A stretch of 5,912 nucleotides of DNA. Origin: Bacillota bacterium (lineage in GTDB: Bacteria > Bacillota > UBA4882 > UBA8346). Each line of letters starts with the position of its first letter. Positions within the stretch are counted from its first letter, which is position 1. Location: positions 1 to 5,912 of the forward strand of contig JANQHU010000265.1 of NCBI GenBank assembly GCA_028282485.1, written 5' to 3'. The notes beneath the pieces are model-generated. The model saw only the letters and a list, made by a program, of their open reading frames with translations, was not told the origin of the DNA and did no database searches. Of this stretch, positions 1-5,912 are shown in pieces. Both the position numbers and the translations under genes were made by a program.

Positions 1-777
1 AAACTGACAAAACTCCGTCCAATGAATCGACTGAGTGGGTTTTTGCTCCTTACTTTGGGTATACCACCTTTGGTCCAAAGACTTCATATAGAGATAAACA
101 TCTTTATCGGCAAAAGCCGTTTGTAATTTCTGGTAATCATGCTCTTGCCACGAGTTATCAAAGTCGATCATGGTAATGACGATCTCCGTCTGATAGCCCT
201 GTTTCTTTTTGAGCTCCAAAAGTTTTAGGATCTTCTGATAGCTCTCACTAAAATTAGAGGCTTGGCCACGGATATCTTGATGTTTCTGATCATCCACACT
301 CTCAATGGAGTATTTAATATAAGTTAAGCCACTGGCAAAAAGGGCTTCCGATTTAGCCACGTCAATATTGGCCGGATTACAGCTAAAATAAGAAGGGATT
401 CCCTTGGCAGTTAATAATTCCACCCGTTTGGCAATCTGTTTATCTAAAAGGGGATCGCCATAACCATGGAGAATAACCACCCGGGGTAAAATGTAGAGGA
501 AAAAATGGTTCTCACTCATCTCTTCAGGGCTAATCCCGTAATTCTGCTGGGCAAACAACTGCCACTTTTGCCATTGTTCCGGGGTGAAAGGCTCCATCTC
601 CGCCACAATCTTCTCAAAAACAGCCCTGGGGAGCGTCTCAATGGGACGAGTCATCAAAGTGGTTCGGGGGCACATTTGGCACCGCATATTACATGCATTG
701 GTAGTCTCTATATTAAAGACGACCGGTTGGGGGCTCCGGGCTGCTTCTAAGGCTTCCCTCACTAGAGCCTGCTCCAT
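1..777 (-). CDS. Radical SAM protein, C-terminus cut by window edge
   Basis: The 259 visible residues form the N-terminal part of a radical S-adenosylmethionine enzyme; the reading frame is still open at base 1. Seen: the [4Fe-4S]-binding CxxxCxxC motif (C29, C33, C36 in the context NIETTNACNMRCQMC), then a GYGDPLLD segment near residues 106-113 that matches the conserved glycine-rich strand-2 motif (usually GxGEPLL). A further Cys lies near the cut end (context HWTEFC), where SPASM-type members begin their auxiliary cluster domain; this is inference. I chose the ATG at 777 because AAGGAG sits 5 bases upstream. The frame stays open to a stop at 847-849, so ATG 822 (no visible ribosome site) or GTG 843 (GAGGAG 12 bases upstream) could add 15 or 22 protein-like residues. 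The gene follows the SDR on the same strand, probably in one transcript. The substrate is unknown; a role in sugar modification is suggested only by the neighbours. Confidence 0.88.
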   Translation of the reverse strand, partial: MEQALVREALEAARSPQPVVFNIETTNACNMRCQMCPRTTLMTRPIETLPRAVFEKIVAEMEPFTPEQWQKWQLFAQQNYGISPEEMSENHFFLYILPRVVILHGYGDPLLDKQIAKRVELLTAKGIPSYFSCNPANIDVAKSEALFASGLTYIKYSIESVDDQKHQDIRGQASNFSESYQKILKLLELKKKQGYQTEIVITMIDFDNSWQEHDYQKLQTAFADKDVYLYMKSLDQRWYTQSKEQKPTQSIHWTEFCQF

Positions 778-782
778 TTTTT

Positions 783-788
783 CTCCTT
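783..788 (-). promoter_or_regulatory. Ribosome binding site AAGGAG for the radical SAM gene
   Basis: Read on the minus strand this is AAGGAG, followed by five A residues and then the ATG ending at 777. It is the best Shine-Dalgarno match near any candidate start of this gene and is the reason for preferring 777 over the in-frame starts at 822 and 843. Confidence 0.7.
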
Positions 789-861
789 GCATTAAGCGCT
801 TTTTTAGGTCATTAATCTTCATATAAAAATTAATGTCAATCACTATTTATCACAGCTCCTC

Positions 862-1548
862 TTACCATGTAGTCCAGCCTCCATCTACAGTTATCGTACT
901 TCCGGTCATATAACTTGAGCCGTCGGAACATAAAAATTTGATTAACTGATGGAGCTCTTCTTTAGCCATCATTCTTCCTAAAGGAGTCTCCTGCTGATAT
1001 TTAGCTAAAAACTCTGCCCCTTGGCCATCGGCCACTCCCCCCAAAACCACCGTGTTTACCCGTACCCGGGGCGCCAGATGTACGGCCAAATGCTTAGAGA
1101 GCTGCAAAACAGCCCCTTTGGAAACACAGTAACCAATCTGTTTTTCACCTTGCGAATACAGCTGCGGCTTGGGGGCGACCACTCCATAAATGGAGCTAAA
1201 ATTAATAATCCCTTTGGCCGTACTCTGTCTGGCAAACTCCCGACAGACGGAAAAAAGGGCGGTGACATTGACTTCTAAAAATTGTCGCAAACTAGCTAAG
1301 GGAATCTCAAAAAGAGTTTCGCGCGCTTGCCCGGGAGTGACGGTGTCGGTGAGGGCAAACAGATTGATCAGGTAGTCGGCCGGATGGTTGGCAAACCATT
1401 CTCGGACAGCAGTTTCATCAGTGAGATCCTGGCCCGTGCTCCGGGAGAGAGGATAAACCTGATACTCTTCAAGTTCCGAAAAAAAAGCGGTCAAACTACT
1501 GCCGAGTAACCCAGTAGCTCCGGTAATAATCACGCTAGTTTTGGACAT
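862..1548 (-). CDS. Short-chain dehydrogenase/reductase (SDR), possibly PtmA-like
   Basis: Predicted cytosolic NAD(P)-dependent oxidoreductase of 228 residues, near the usual 250 for classical SDRs. Seen: the cofactor-binding TGATGLLG at 9-16 right after the start, DLTD at 41-44 (adenine pocket), and the catalytic set N94, S119 (NFSSIYG), Y140 and K144 (YxxxK). The C-terminus, STITVDGGW, is typical of the family. The usual NNAG motif after strand 4 is replaced by NLFA at 62-65, so the protein is somewhat divergent. The start is fixed by the Rossmann motif; the nearest Shine-Dalgarno-like sequence, AAAGGA at 1562-1567, is 13 bases upstream, which is long. The gene is first after its own promoter and is followed by the radical SAM gene. 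In the C. jejuni legionaminic acid locus an SDR, PtmA, takes part in precursor supply; a similar role here is inference, and other sugar oxidoreductase roles are possible. Confidence 0.9.
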   Translation of the reverse strand: MSKTSVIITGATGLLGSSLTAFFSELEEYQVYPLSRSTGQDLTDETAVREWFANHPADYLINLFALTDTVTPGQARETLFEIPLASLRQFLEVNVTALFSVCREFARQSTAKGIINFSSIYGVVAPKPQLYSQGEKQIGYCVSKGAVLQLSKHLAVHLAPRVRVNTVVLGGVADGQGAEFLAKYQQETPLGRMMAKEELHQLIKFLCSDGSSYMTGSTITVDGGWTTW

Positions 1549-1650
1549 TTACGATAAACATTCCTTTAATTGTGAATTATTGCTTCTTTGAAATTTATTC
1601 GGCAGGTTGGGCTGATTTTTTTAGACTAAATCCGGAAAGAAGGCTAAAGA

Positions 1651-1679
1651 ATTATAAATTTTTTAGTAATCAGTTTCAA
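1651..1679 (-). promoter_or_regulatory. Sigma70-type promoter for the SDR/radical SAM genes
   Basis: On the minus strand TTGAAA (1674-1679) and a perfect TATAAT (1651-1656) are separated by exactly 17 bases, the optimal sigma70 spacing. A transcript would start near 1644 and carry a leader of roughly 95 bases before the SDR start at 1548. I see no strong hairpin or riboswitch-like element in that leader. The site implies that the SDR and radical SAM genes can be expressed independently of neuB and neuC. Confidence 0.6.
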
Positions 1680-1692
1680 TTTATAGTATAAT
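1663..1692 (+). promoter_or_regulatory. Possible promoter for the AAA/nuclease gene
   Basis: A perfect TATAAT lies at 1687-1692, 42 bases before the ATG at 1735. The best -35 candidate is TTAGTA at 1663-1668, 18 bases upstream and only three of six matches to consensus. The region is very AT-rich, so a chance -10 match is possible. The site overlaps the opposing promoter at 1651-1679. Confidence 0.35.
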
Positions 1693-1718
1693 AAAAAATA
1701 GCTACACAAGTCTTTTTC

Positions 1719-1723
1719 GGGAG
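1719..1723 (+). promoter_or_regulatory. Ribosome binding site GGGAG for the AAA/nuclease gene
   Basis: GGGAG is followed by 11 bases and then the ATG at 1735, a slightly long spacing. An in-frame TGA at 1729-1731 rules out any start further upstream, so the ATG at 1735 is secure. Confidence 0.5.
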
Positions 1724-1734
1724 CTGATTGACTA

Positions 1735-3285
1735 ATGAAGAAACTACCTTTGGGGATTCAAACCTTTAGTAAATTAATTGAAAATGACTATTTGTATATA
1801 GATAAAACGAAACTAATTTTCGACTTAATTGCTAGTGGTTCTAACTACTATTTCCTTTCCCGGCCCCGCCGCTTTGGCAAGAGCCTTTTACTTTCCACCC
1901 TGAAAGAAATTTTTGCTGGCAACCGGAACTTATTCCGCGACCTATGGATTTACGACCAAATCCCTTGGCAAAAACATCCGGTGATTCATATGGATTTTAG
2001 TGTTATTACACATTCTAAGGATCCAACTAATTTTGAAAAGAATATCAATTATTTTTTAGACAAAACCGCCGAGGAATACGGCTTGCTTCTAGAAGCAGTG
2101 GAAAATAAAGAAAAACTTCTCGAACTAACTAAAAGGCTTCATGATCAATTCGGTCCAGTCGTGATTCTCATTGATGAATACGATAAGCCAATCGTTGATC
2201 ATCTTGAAAACATCGCCAAAGCGGACGAGAATAAAGCGGTTTTGGCCAGTTTTTACGAGGTTATTAAGTATATGGATAAGTACTTAAAATTCGTTTTGAT
2301 CACTGGTGTTTCCAAGTTTTCCAAGGTTTCCATCTTTTCGAAACTGAATAATCTCAAAGATATTACTCTGCTTCCGGAATATAATACTCTTTGTGGCTAT
2401 ACTCAAGCTGAGTTAGAAGCCTCATTCTCCGAATATGTGGAGATCTTGGCCCACAAAGAAGCAACCCAGAAAGCGGCGCTTCTCGCTAAGATTAAAAAAT
2501 GGTACAATGGTTATAGCTGGTTTGACGGCCAGAGTACTGTCTATAATCCTTTTGGGATTCTTAATCTATTTGATAGTAAGCTTTTTCGCAATTACTGGTT
2601 TCAGACTGCTACTCCTACTTTTTTGCTTAACTTAATTAAAGAACAAAAGGTCCAGGTAGCCGACTTTGACGGTTATAAAGCTGGAGAAGCTGTTTTTGAG
2701 TCTTTTGACTTGGAAAAGATCCATCCTGCCGCTCTCTTGTTTCAAACTGGCTACCTAACCATTAAAAAGTACCGCAATCGCCGCTATACCCTCTCTTACC
2801 CTAATTTTGAAGTGAAAGAGTCTTTTTTAATTCATTTACTGGCTACTTTCAGCGGATTACCAGCTCCTGATACCGAACCCTTGTATCTGGATATGCTGGA
2901 TTATTTGGCAGAAGAAAATATCCCTCGTTTTACCAAATGTCTTATTGCCTTATTTGCCGGGATTCCTGCCATCTTGCATTTGGAGTTTGAAGCTTATTAC
3001 CAATCCTTATTTTATCTAGTCTTAGCCCTCTTGGGTGCCGAAATTATTTTGGAAGAAAATACAGACAAAGGACGGATTGACGGGGTTTTAGAATTAGAAA
3101 ACCAGATCTATCTTATCGAGTTTAAGCTAGACCAGGCGGATACCGCTTTACAACAGATTAAGACAAAACGTTATTACGAAAAGTATTTAAAAGATTCCCG
3201 CAAGATTATTTTGTTAGGGGTCGGCGGTTTTCGCCAGAAAGAGATTACGGTACGAAGTGAAGTGGCTGAATCTTGCCACAAGTAG
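1735..3285 (+). CDS. AAA-ATPase-like protein with PD-(D/E)XK nuclease domain (DUF1703 type)
   Basis: Full-length protein of 516 residues of the large family pairing an AAA-ATPase_like domain with a C-terminal PD-(D/E)XK nuclease-like domain (DUF1703); the cellular role of the family is not established. Seen: N-terminal signature GIQTFSKL...YLYIDKT at 7-25, atypical P-loop RPRRFGKS at 43-50 (K49), Walker B-like ILIDEYDKP at 144-152, the family motif KWYNGY at 255-260, and a nuclease core with D449 (GRIDG) and E462-x-K464 (IEFK). All key residues are present, so this looks like an intact gene. Its base composition differs from its neighbours: two hand-counted 60-base stretches (2101-2160, 2581-2640) hold 21 and 19 G+C, against 37 and 32 in neuC and neuB stretches (4081-4140, 4681-4740). 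It is the only plus-strand gene, convergent with neuC and overlapping its end by 41 bases. Composition and orientation suggest later acquisition. No transposase is visible. Confidence 0.92.
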   Translation: MKKLPLGIQTFSKLIENDYLYIDKTKLIFDLIASGSNYYFLSRPRRFGKSLLLSTLKEIFAGNRNLFRDLWIYDQIPWQKHPVIHMDFSVITHSKDPTNFEKNINYFLDKTAEEYGLLLEAVENKEKLLELTKRLHDQFGPVVILIDEYDKPIVDHLENIAKADENKAVLASFYEVIKYMDKYLKFVLITGVSKFSKVSIFSKLNNLKDITLLPEYNTLCGYTQAELEASFSEYVEILAHKEATQKAALLAKIKKWYNGYSWFDGQSTVYNPFGILNLFDSKLFRNYWFQTATPTFLLNLIKEQKVQVADFDGYKAGEAVFESFDLEKIHPAALLFQTGYLTIKKYRNRRYTLSYPNFEVKESFLIHLLATFSGLPAPDTEPLYLDMLDYLAEENIPRFTKCLIALFAGIPAILHLEFEAYYQSLFYLVLALLGAEIILEENTDKGRIDGVLELENQIYLIEFKLDQADTALQQIKTKRYYEKYLKDSRKIILLGVGGFRQKEITVRSEVAESCHK

Positions 3286-4408
3286 CCACCAGATCACAAA
3301 ACTGTTTCTGGGTCCCAATCTGCCAGAGTTCGGGGGTCTGGAGGGCTGCTAAAAACTCCGGGCCACTATGGCCGTTGCCAAAATAATGACAGGGCTTGCT
3401 TTTGGGGAGGTAGCGCACTTGATTAATCGCCCTTAGAATAGCTTGCTGGTTGTAGCCCACATCCAAGATTGACTCGTAATGAAAACGATTCTGCTGCCTG
3501 GTACCCACATTCACCGTTGGCACCCCATAAACCGGAGCTTCCCGAATTCCGGCGCTGGAATTACCAATAATAAAACCCGCGTGTTTTAAGAGACTTAAAA
3601 AATACTCAAAGCGGAGTGACGGAAAGATTTGAAAATGAGACTTCTTTTCTAAACGTTGGTACTCGGCAAAAATCTCTTCACAACCCACATCATTATTGGG
3701 ATAGATCACAATATAATTCATTTTGCTATTAATTAAAGCATCCACTAAGGCCCGGGCTCGTTCCCGCTGCTGATTAAGCTCCGTGGTCACGGGATGATAC
3801 ATGACAATCCCGTACTTGCGAAACCGAATTCCGTACCGGGCGGTTACTTCTTTAAAAGTAGGCAGCTGCTCCGATAACATAATATCAATATCCGGGGAAC
3901 CAATTACATAGATCCGTTCCGGGGACTCCCCCAGCTGCCGCAACCTTTCCTCCGCCTCTTGGTTGGCTACAAAATGGAGGTGAGACATCTTCGAAACCGA
4001 ATGGCGAATCAATTCATCAATAGTGCCCGAGAGCTCGCCCCCTTCAATATGGGCTACCAAAACATTGCGGAGGGCCCCGGTGATTGCTCCGGCCAAGGCC
4101 TCCACCCGATCCCCGTGGACCACAATCAGATCCGGCTGATACTCGTGCAGATAGCGAGAAAGACCGCTAATGGTATTAGCCAACACCATCTCCATGGGTT
4201 CCCCGTAAATCTGGTTCATATAAGTATGAATATTCCGGAAGCCTGCCTTCTGGACTTCTTCCACCGTCGCGCCATAACGAGAAAGCACGTGCATTCCCGT
4301 AGCAAAGATTAGACATTCAAAGGCCGGATCCTGATCAACGGCTAACATCAGTGGTTTTAGTTTGCCAAAATCGGCACGGGTTCCGGTAACAAAGACAATT
4401 TTTTTCAT
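3245..4408 (-). CDS. neuC: UDP-N-acetylglucosamine 2-epimerase, hydrolysing (NeuC/LegG family)
   Basis: Cytosolic enzyme that releases the nucleotide from a UDP- or GDP-linked N-acetyl hexosamine while inverting C2, giving the mannose-configured substrate for NeuB. The 387 residues match the family length. Seen: N-terminal VTGTRADFGKL at 7-17, HGDR at 98-101, HIEGGE at 120-125, GTIDE at 128-132, MYHPVTTE at 203-210, and the nucleotide-binding GNSSAGIREAP at 282-292. D100, E122 and D131 fall at the positions of the catalytic acids known in the Neisseria hydrolysing epimerase, and H205 is a likely catalytic histidine. The ATG overlaps the neuB stop as ATGA, implying translational coupling. The last 13 codons lie antisense to the end of the AAA/nuclease gene. 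Sequence motifs do not tell a sialic acid enzyme (UDP-GlcNAc) from a legionaminic acid one (LegG, acting on the 2,4-diacetamido sugar); the amidotransferase neighbour leans towards the latter. Confidence 0.93.
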   Translation of the reverse strand: MKKIVFVTGTRADFGKLKPLMLAVDQDPAFECLIFATGMHVLSRYGATVEEVQKAGFRNIHTYMNQIYGEPMEMVLANTISGLSRYLHEYQPDLIVVHGDRVEALAGAITGALRNVLVAHIEGGELSGTIDELIRHSVSKMSHLHFVANQEAEERLRQLGESPERIYVIGSPDIDIMLSEQLPTFKEVTARYGIRFRKYGIVMYHPVTTELNQQRERARALVDALINSKMNYIVIYPNNDVGCEEIFAEYQRLEKKSHFQIFPSLRFEYFLSLLKHAGFIIGNSSAGIREAPVYGVPTVNVGTRQQNRFHYESILDVGYNQQAILRAINQVRYLPKSKPCHYFGNGHSGPEFLAALQTPELWQIGTQKQFCDLVATCGKIQPLHFVP

Positions 4409-5529
4409 GGGCTCTCACTCAAAACCCAGTCCCATTTTAATTGAACATGAGGGGGAATGGCCACCCGGGCTTTTTTACGAATTATTTTCTCATAATCTAC
4501 CGCTTTAATCTCTCCGGTACCGGGACGTTTCACCCAGAGATTTTCACTGCTAAAAACCTCCCCCGGCTGAATCTCTTTAATAGTCACCACCGAAGCATAA
4601 GCAAAATCAATGGTGGGCTGCTCTTCCGCCAGGATAGTCTTGCTCCCCCCGGCGGCCGCAAAGATGGCCTGACTCCCTTCCAGTAACTCTTTTAACTCCT
4701 GCGGATCCATAGAAATCTCGATGTCCGGGCCCGGCCAGGTTTTATCAGCGGTAAAATGACGCTCTAAAATTCGGGCCCCCAGGGCTACCGCCCCATAGCA
4801 AGGATAATTGGAAAGAGAATGATCCGAAAGCCCCACGACCACTCCCGGAAAGGCGGCGGTTAATTCTGCAAGGGCCCCTAAACGAACTTTCTGATAAGGA
4901 GTAGGATAGATACTGGTGCAATGCATTAAGGCAAAGGGAACCTGGGCGTCTCGCAACAGAGCTACCGATTTGGCAATACTGTCCAAATCATTCATGCCCG
5001 TACTCAAGATTACCGGCTTACCAAAGCTAGCAATATGTTTTACCAAAGGATAATTATTGCACTCCCCCGATCCAATCTTGTAAGCGGCCACCTCTAGCCG
5101 TTTTAAGCGTTCTGCCGCAGCCCGGGAAAAGGGCGTTGACAAAAAGATCATGCCCCGCTTCTCGGTGTACTGCTTTAGCTCCCGTTCTTGGGACTCACTA
5201 AAAGCACAGCGTCGCATGATTTCCCAAATGGACTCCCGGGCATTACCGGGGATCACGTTATTCGGAATCATCTCGTCCTCAATCACATGGGACTGAAATT
5301 TGACACATTCACAGCCTACCCCGGCGGCGGCGTCGATCATGGCGATGGCTTTATCCAAATCACCCTCATGGTTGATCCCGATCTCGGCAATCACTAAAGG
5401 GGGCTGCTCGAGGCCAATTCGGCGCCCGGCAATAATCAATTCGCCAGCATCAGGTTTATCCACTGCAATATTATTCACTCGCTGCTCATCTCCAACTTGT
5501 TTTAAGATATGGGGTGTCTTAACCGCCAC
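4405..5529 (-). CDS. neuB: N-acetylneuraminate/legionaminate synthase (NeuB family)
   Basis: Condenses phosphoenolpyruvate with a six-carbon N-acetyl mannosamine-type sugar to make a nine-carbon nonulosonic acid; Mn2+-dependent and cytosolic. Seen, numbered from the GTG at 5529: barrel start VIAEIGINHEG at 46-56, KFQSH at 77-81, STPFS at 131-135, KIGSGE at 151-156, MHCTSIYP at 202-209, the metal ligands H237 (GLSDHS) and H258 (ERHFT), and a C-terminal SAF/antifreeze-like domain at about 312-371 with KRPGTGEI at 334-341. Both domains are complete. The length of 374 is slightly long. The GTG at 5529 overlaps the upstream gene by 28 bases with AGG only 3 bases away. An in-frame GTG at 5478 gives 357 residues, avoids the overlap, and has GGAG (5490-5493) 11 bases upstream and GAG 6 bases upstream. 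The start is therefore undecided. The exact product (Neu5Ac, legionaminate or another) cannot be read from the motifs. Confidence 0.94.
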   Translation of the reverse strand: MAVKTPHILKQVGDEQRVNNIAVDKPDAGELIIAGRRIGLEQPPLVIAEIGINHEGDLDKAIAMIDAAAGVGCECVKFQSHVIEDEMIPNNVIPGNARESIWEIMRRCAFSESQERELKQYTEKRGMIFLSTPFSRAAAERLKRLEVAAYKIGSGECNNYPLVKHIASFGKPVILSTGMNDLDSIAKSVALLRDAQVPFALMHCTSIYPTPYQKVRLGALAELTAAFPGVVVGLSDHSLSNYPCYGAVALGARILERHFTADKTWPGPDIEISMDPQELKELLEGSQAIFAAAGGSKTILAEEQPTIDFAYASVVTIKEIQPGEVFSSENLWVKRPGTGEIKAVDYEKIIRKKARVAIPPHVQLKWDWVLSESP

Positions 5530-5912
5530 TGACCTGCTTCTTTAACCCATAAATGAGGGGAACGAGCCTGGTCGATAATCTCCCAAAAACGGGCCTCACT
5601 AATTCCCATATATTCCAAAATTTCTTGGAAATATTTTGCCGGAAACTCGGCGTCGTATTTTCGGACTAAGGCGACTCCTTCTTCCCGGGTAATCTTTTGA
5701 TTGCGAATCTCCTGGGCCGAATCATAGGTGGCCCGCCCAATGCCAAATTTAATTAAAGTGGTATAATAATGCAAAGGGTCAATCTTATCGTCAATGGAAC
5801 TATATTTGGAATAGGAGCCTTCGGTTCGTTCCGAGTTAGCCTGAAATCCAGTATTCTCGACAGCATAGTAGTAGCATTCCTGGGGATCCCATTTCAGGTA
5901 ATAACCCAGGTA
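5502..5912 (-). CDS. N-acetyl sugar amidotransferase (WbpG/PseA family), N-terminus cut by window edge
   Basis: The 136 C-terminal residues of an amidotransferase that converts a sugar N-acetyl group to an acetamidino group. The frame is open through base 5912; the TTG at 5772-5774 is internal, since the family-typical sequence continues above it. Seen: LGYYLKWDPQECYYYAVENT at the cut edge, YSKYSSIDDKID, HYYTTLIKFGIGRATYDS, then the ITREEGVALVRKYD segment, all characteristic of the family. The ATP-binding PP-loop lies in the missing N-terminal two thirds, so catalytic completeness cannot be judged. It is the most upstream visible gene of the neuB-neuC operon, ending inside or just before neuB. 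Known relatives are PseA (acetamidino-pseudaminic acid), PtmG (acetamidino-legionaminic acid in C. jejuni) and WbpG (O-antigen). With neuB and neuC adjacent, a PtmG-like role on legionaminic acid is the best inference, but a WbpG-like role is not excluded. Confidence 0.88.
   Translation of the reverse strand, partial: YLGYYLKWDPQECYYYAVENTGFQANSERTEGSYSKYSSIDDKIDPLHYYTTLIKFGIGRATYDSAQEIRNQKITREEGVALVRKYDAEFPAKYFQEILEYMGISEARFWEIIDQARSPHLWVKEAGQWRLRHPIS

Noticed and set aside
505..826. Two plus-strand open frames of about 80 codons (505-750 and 584-826).
   Set aside because: They lie antisense to the radical SAM gene, have no recognisable domain, and overlap its conserved Cys motif region.
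1549..1650. Possible riboswitch or attenuator in the SDR leader.
   Set aside because: No stable stem of useful length or known riboswitch core is visible; only a weak 5-base pairing around the T-run at 1616-1622.
3262..3289. Inverted repeat GTGGC(T) with GCCAC at 3275-3279 or AGCCAC at 3284-3289, in the convergent neuC/AAA overlap, as a bidirectional terminator.
   Set aside because: The stem is only 5-6 base pairs, the loop is 8 or 16 bases, and no T-run follows on either strand.
1549..3300. Target-site duplication or terminal inverted repeats around the AAA/nuclease gene.
   Set aside because: Reading both flanks by eye gave no matching repeats longer than chance, and there is no transposase.
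3959..4312. Plus-strand open frame of 117 codons.
   Set aside because: It is antisense to the conserved core of neuC and shows no family signature.
5772..5774. TTG as the start of a 90-residue protein after the window edge.
   Set aside because: The frame continues open to 5912 and the upstream residues match the amidotransferase family, so this is an internal Leu codon.

Overview
The window is a bacterial chromosomal or MAG-contig segment carrying part of a nonulosonic acid (sialic/legionaminic-type sugar) locus, interrupted by one gene on the opposite strand. The lineage cannot be fixed from sequence alone. Standard bacterial code, GTG starts, sigma70-like promoters and a DUF1703-type AAA/PD-(D/E)XK gene fit an anaerobic, moderate-GC bacterium, but this is a weak guess.

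Right part (3245-5912), transcribed right to left: the C-terminal 136 codons of an N-acetyl sugar amidotransferase (WbpG/PseA family), then neuB (N-acetylneuraminate/legionaminate synthase family), then neuC (hydrolysing UDP-sugar 2-epimerase family). The amidotransferase and neuB overlap by 28 bases or lie about 23 apart, depending on the neuB start. neuB and neuC overlap by 4 bases (ATGA). Together they suggest this route: NeuC releases a 2-epimerised N-acetyl hexosamine from its nucleotide, NeuB condenses it with phosphoenolpyruvate to a nine-carbon acid, and the amidotransferase would convert an N-acyl group to an acetamidino group. The order amidotransferase-neuB-neuC recalls the Campylobacter jejuni flagellin-glycosylation genes ptmG/legI/legG (Cj1324, Cj1327, Cj1328).

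Middle (1549-3285): a divergent promoter region, then a plus-strand gene of 516 codons. It combines an AAA-ATPase-like domain with a C-terminal PD-(D/E)XK nuclease-like domain. It is AT-rich relative to its neighbours and runs convergently into neuC with a 41-base overlap. It looks like an insertion into the sugar locus.

Left part (1-1548), again minus strand: a short-chain dehydrogenase/reductase with its own promoter, followed by a radical SAM protein cut off by the window edge. In C. jejuni the matching locus ends with the SDR gene ptmA, so the SDR here may belong to precursor supply or sugar tailoring. The radical SAM protein has no assigned step. The window holds no CMP-transferase, 4,6-dehydratase, aminotransferase or acetyltransferase, so the exact sugar cannot be named. 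I found no RNA gene, CRISPR array, transposase or convincing intrinsic terminator.
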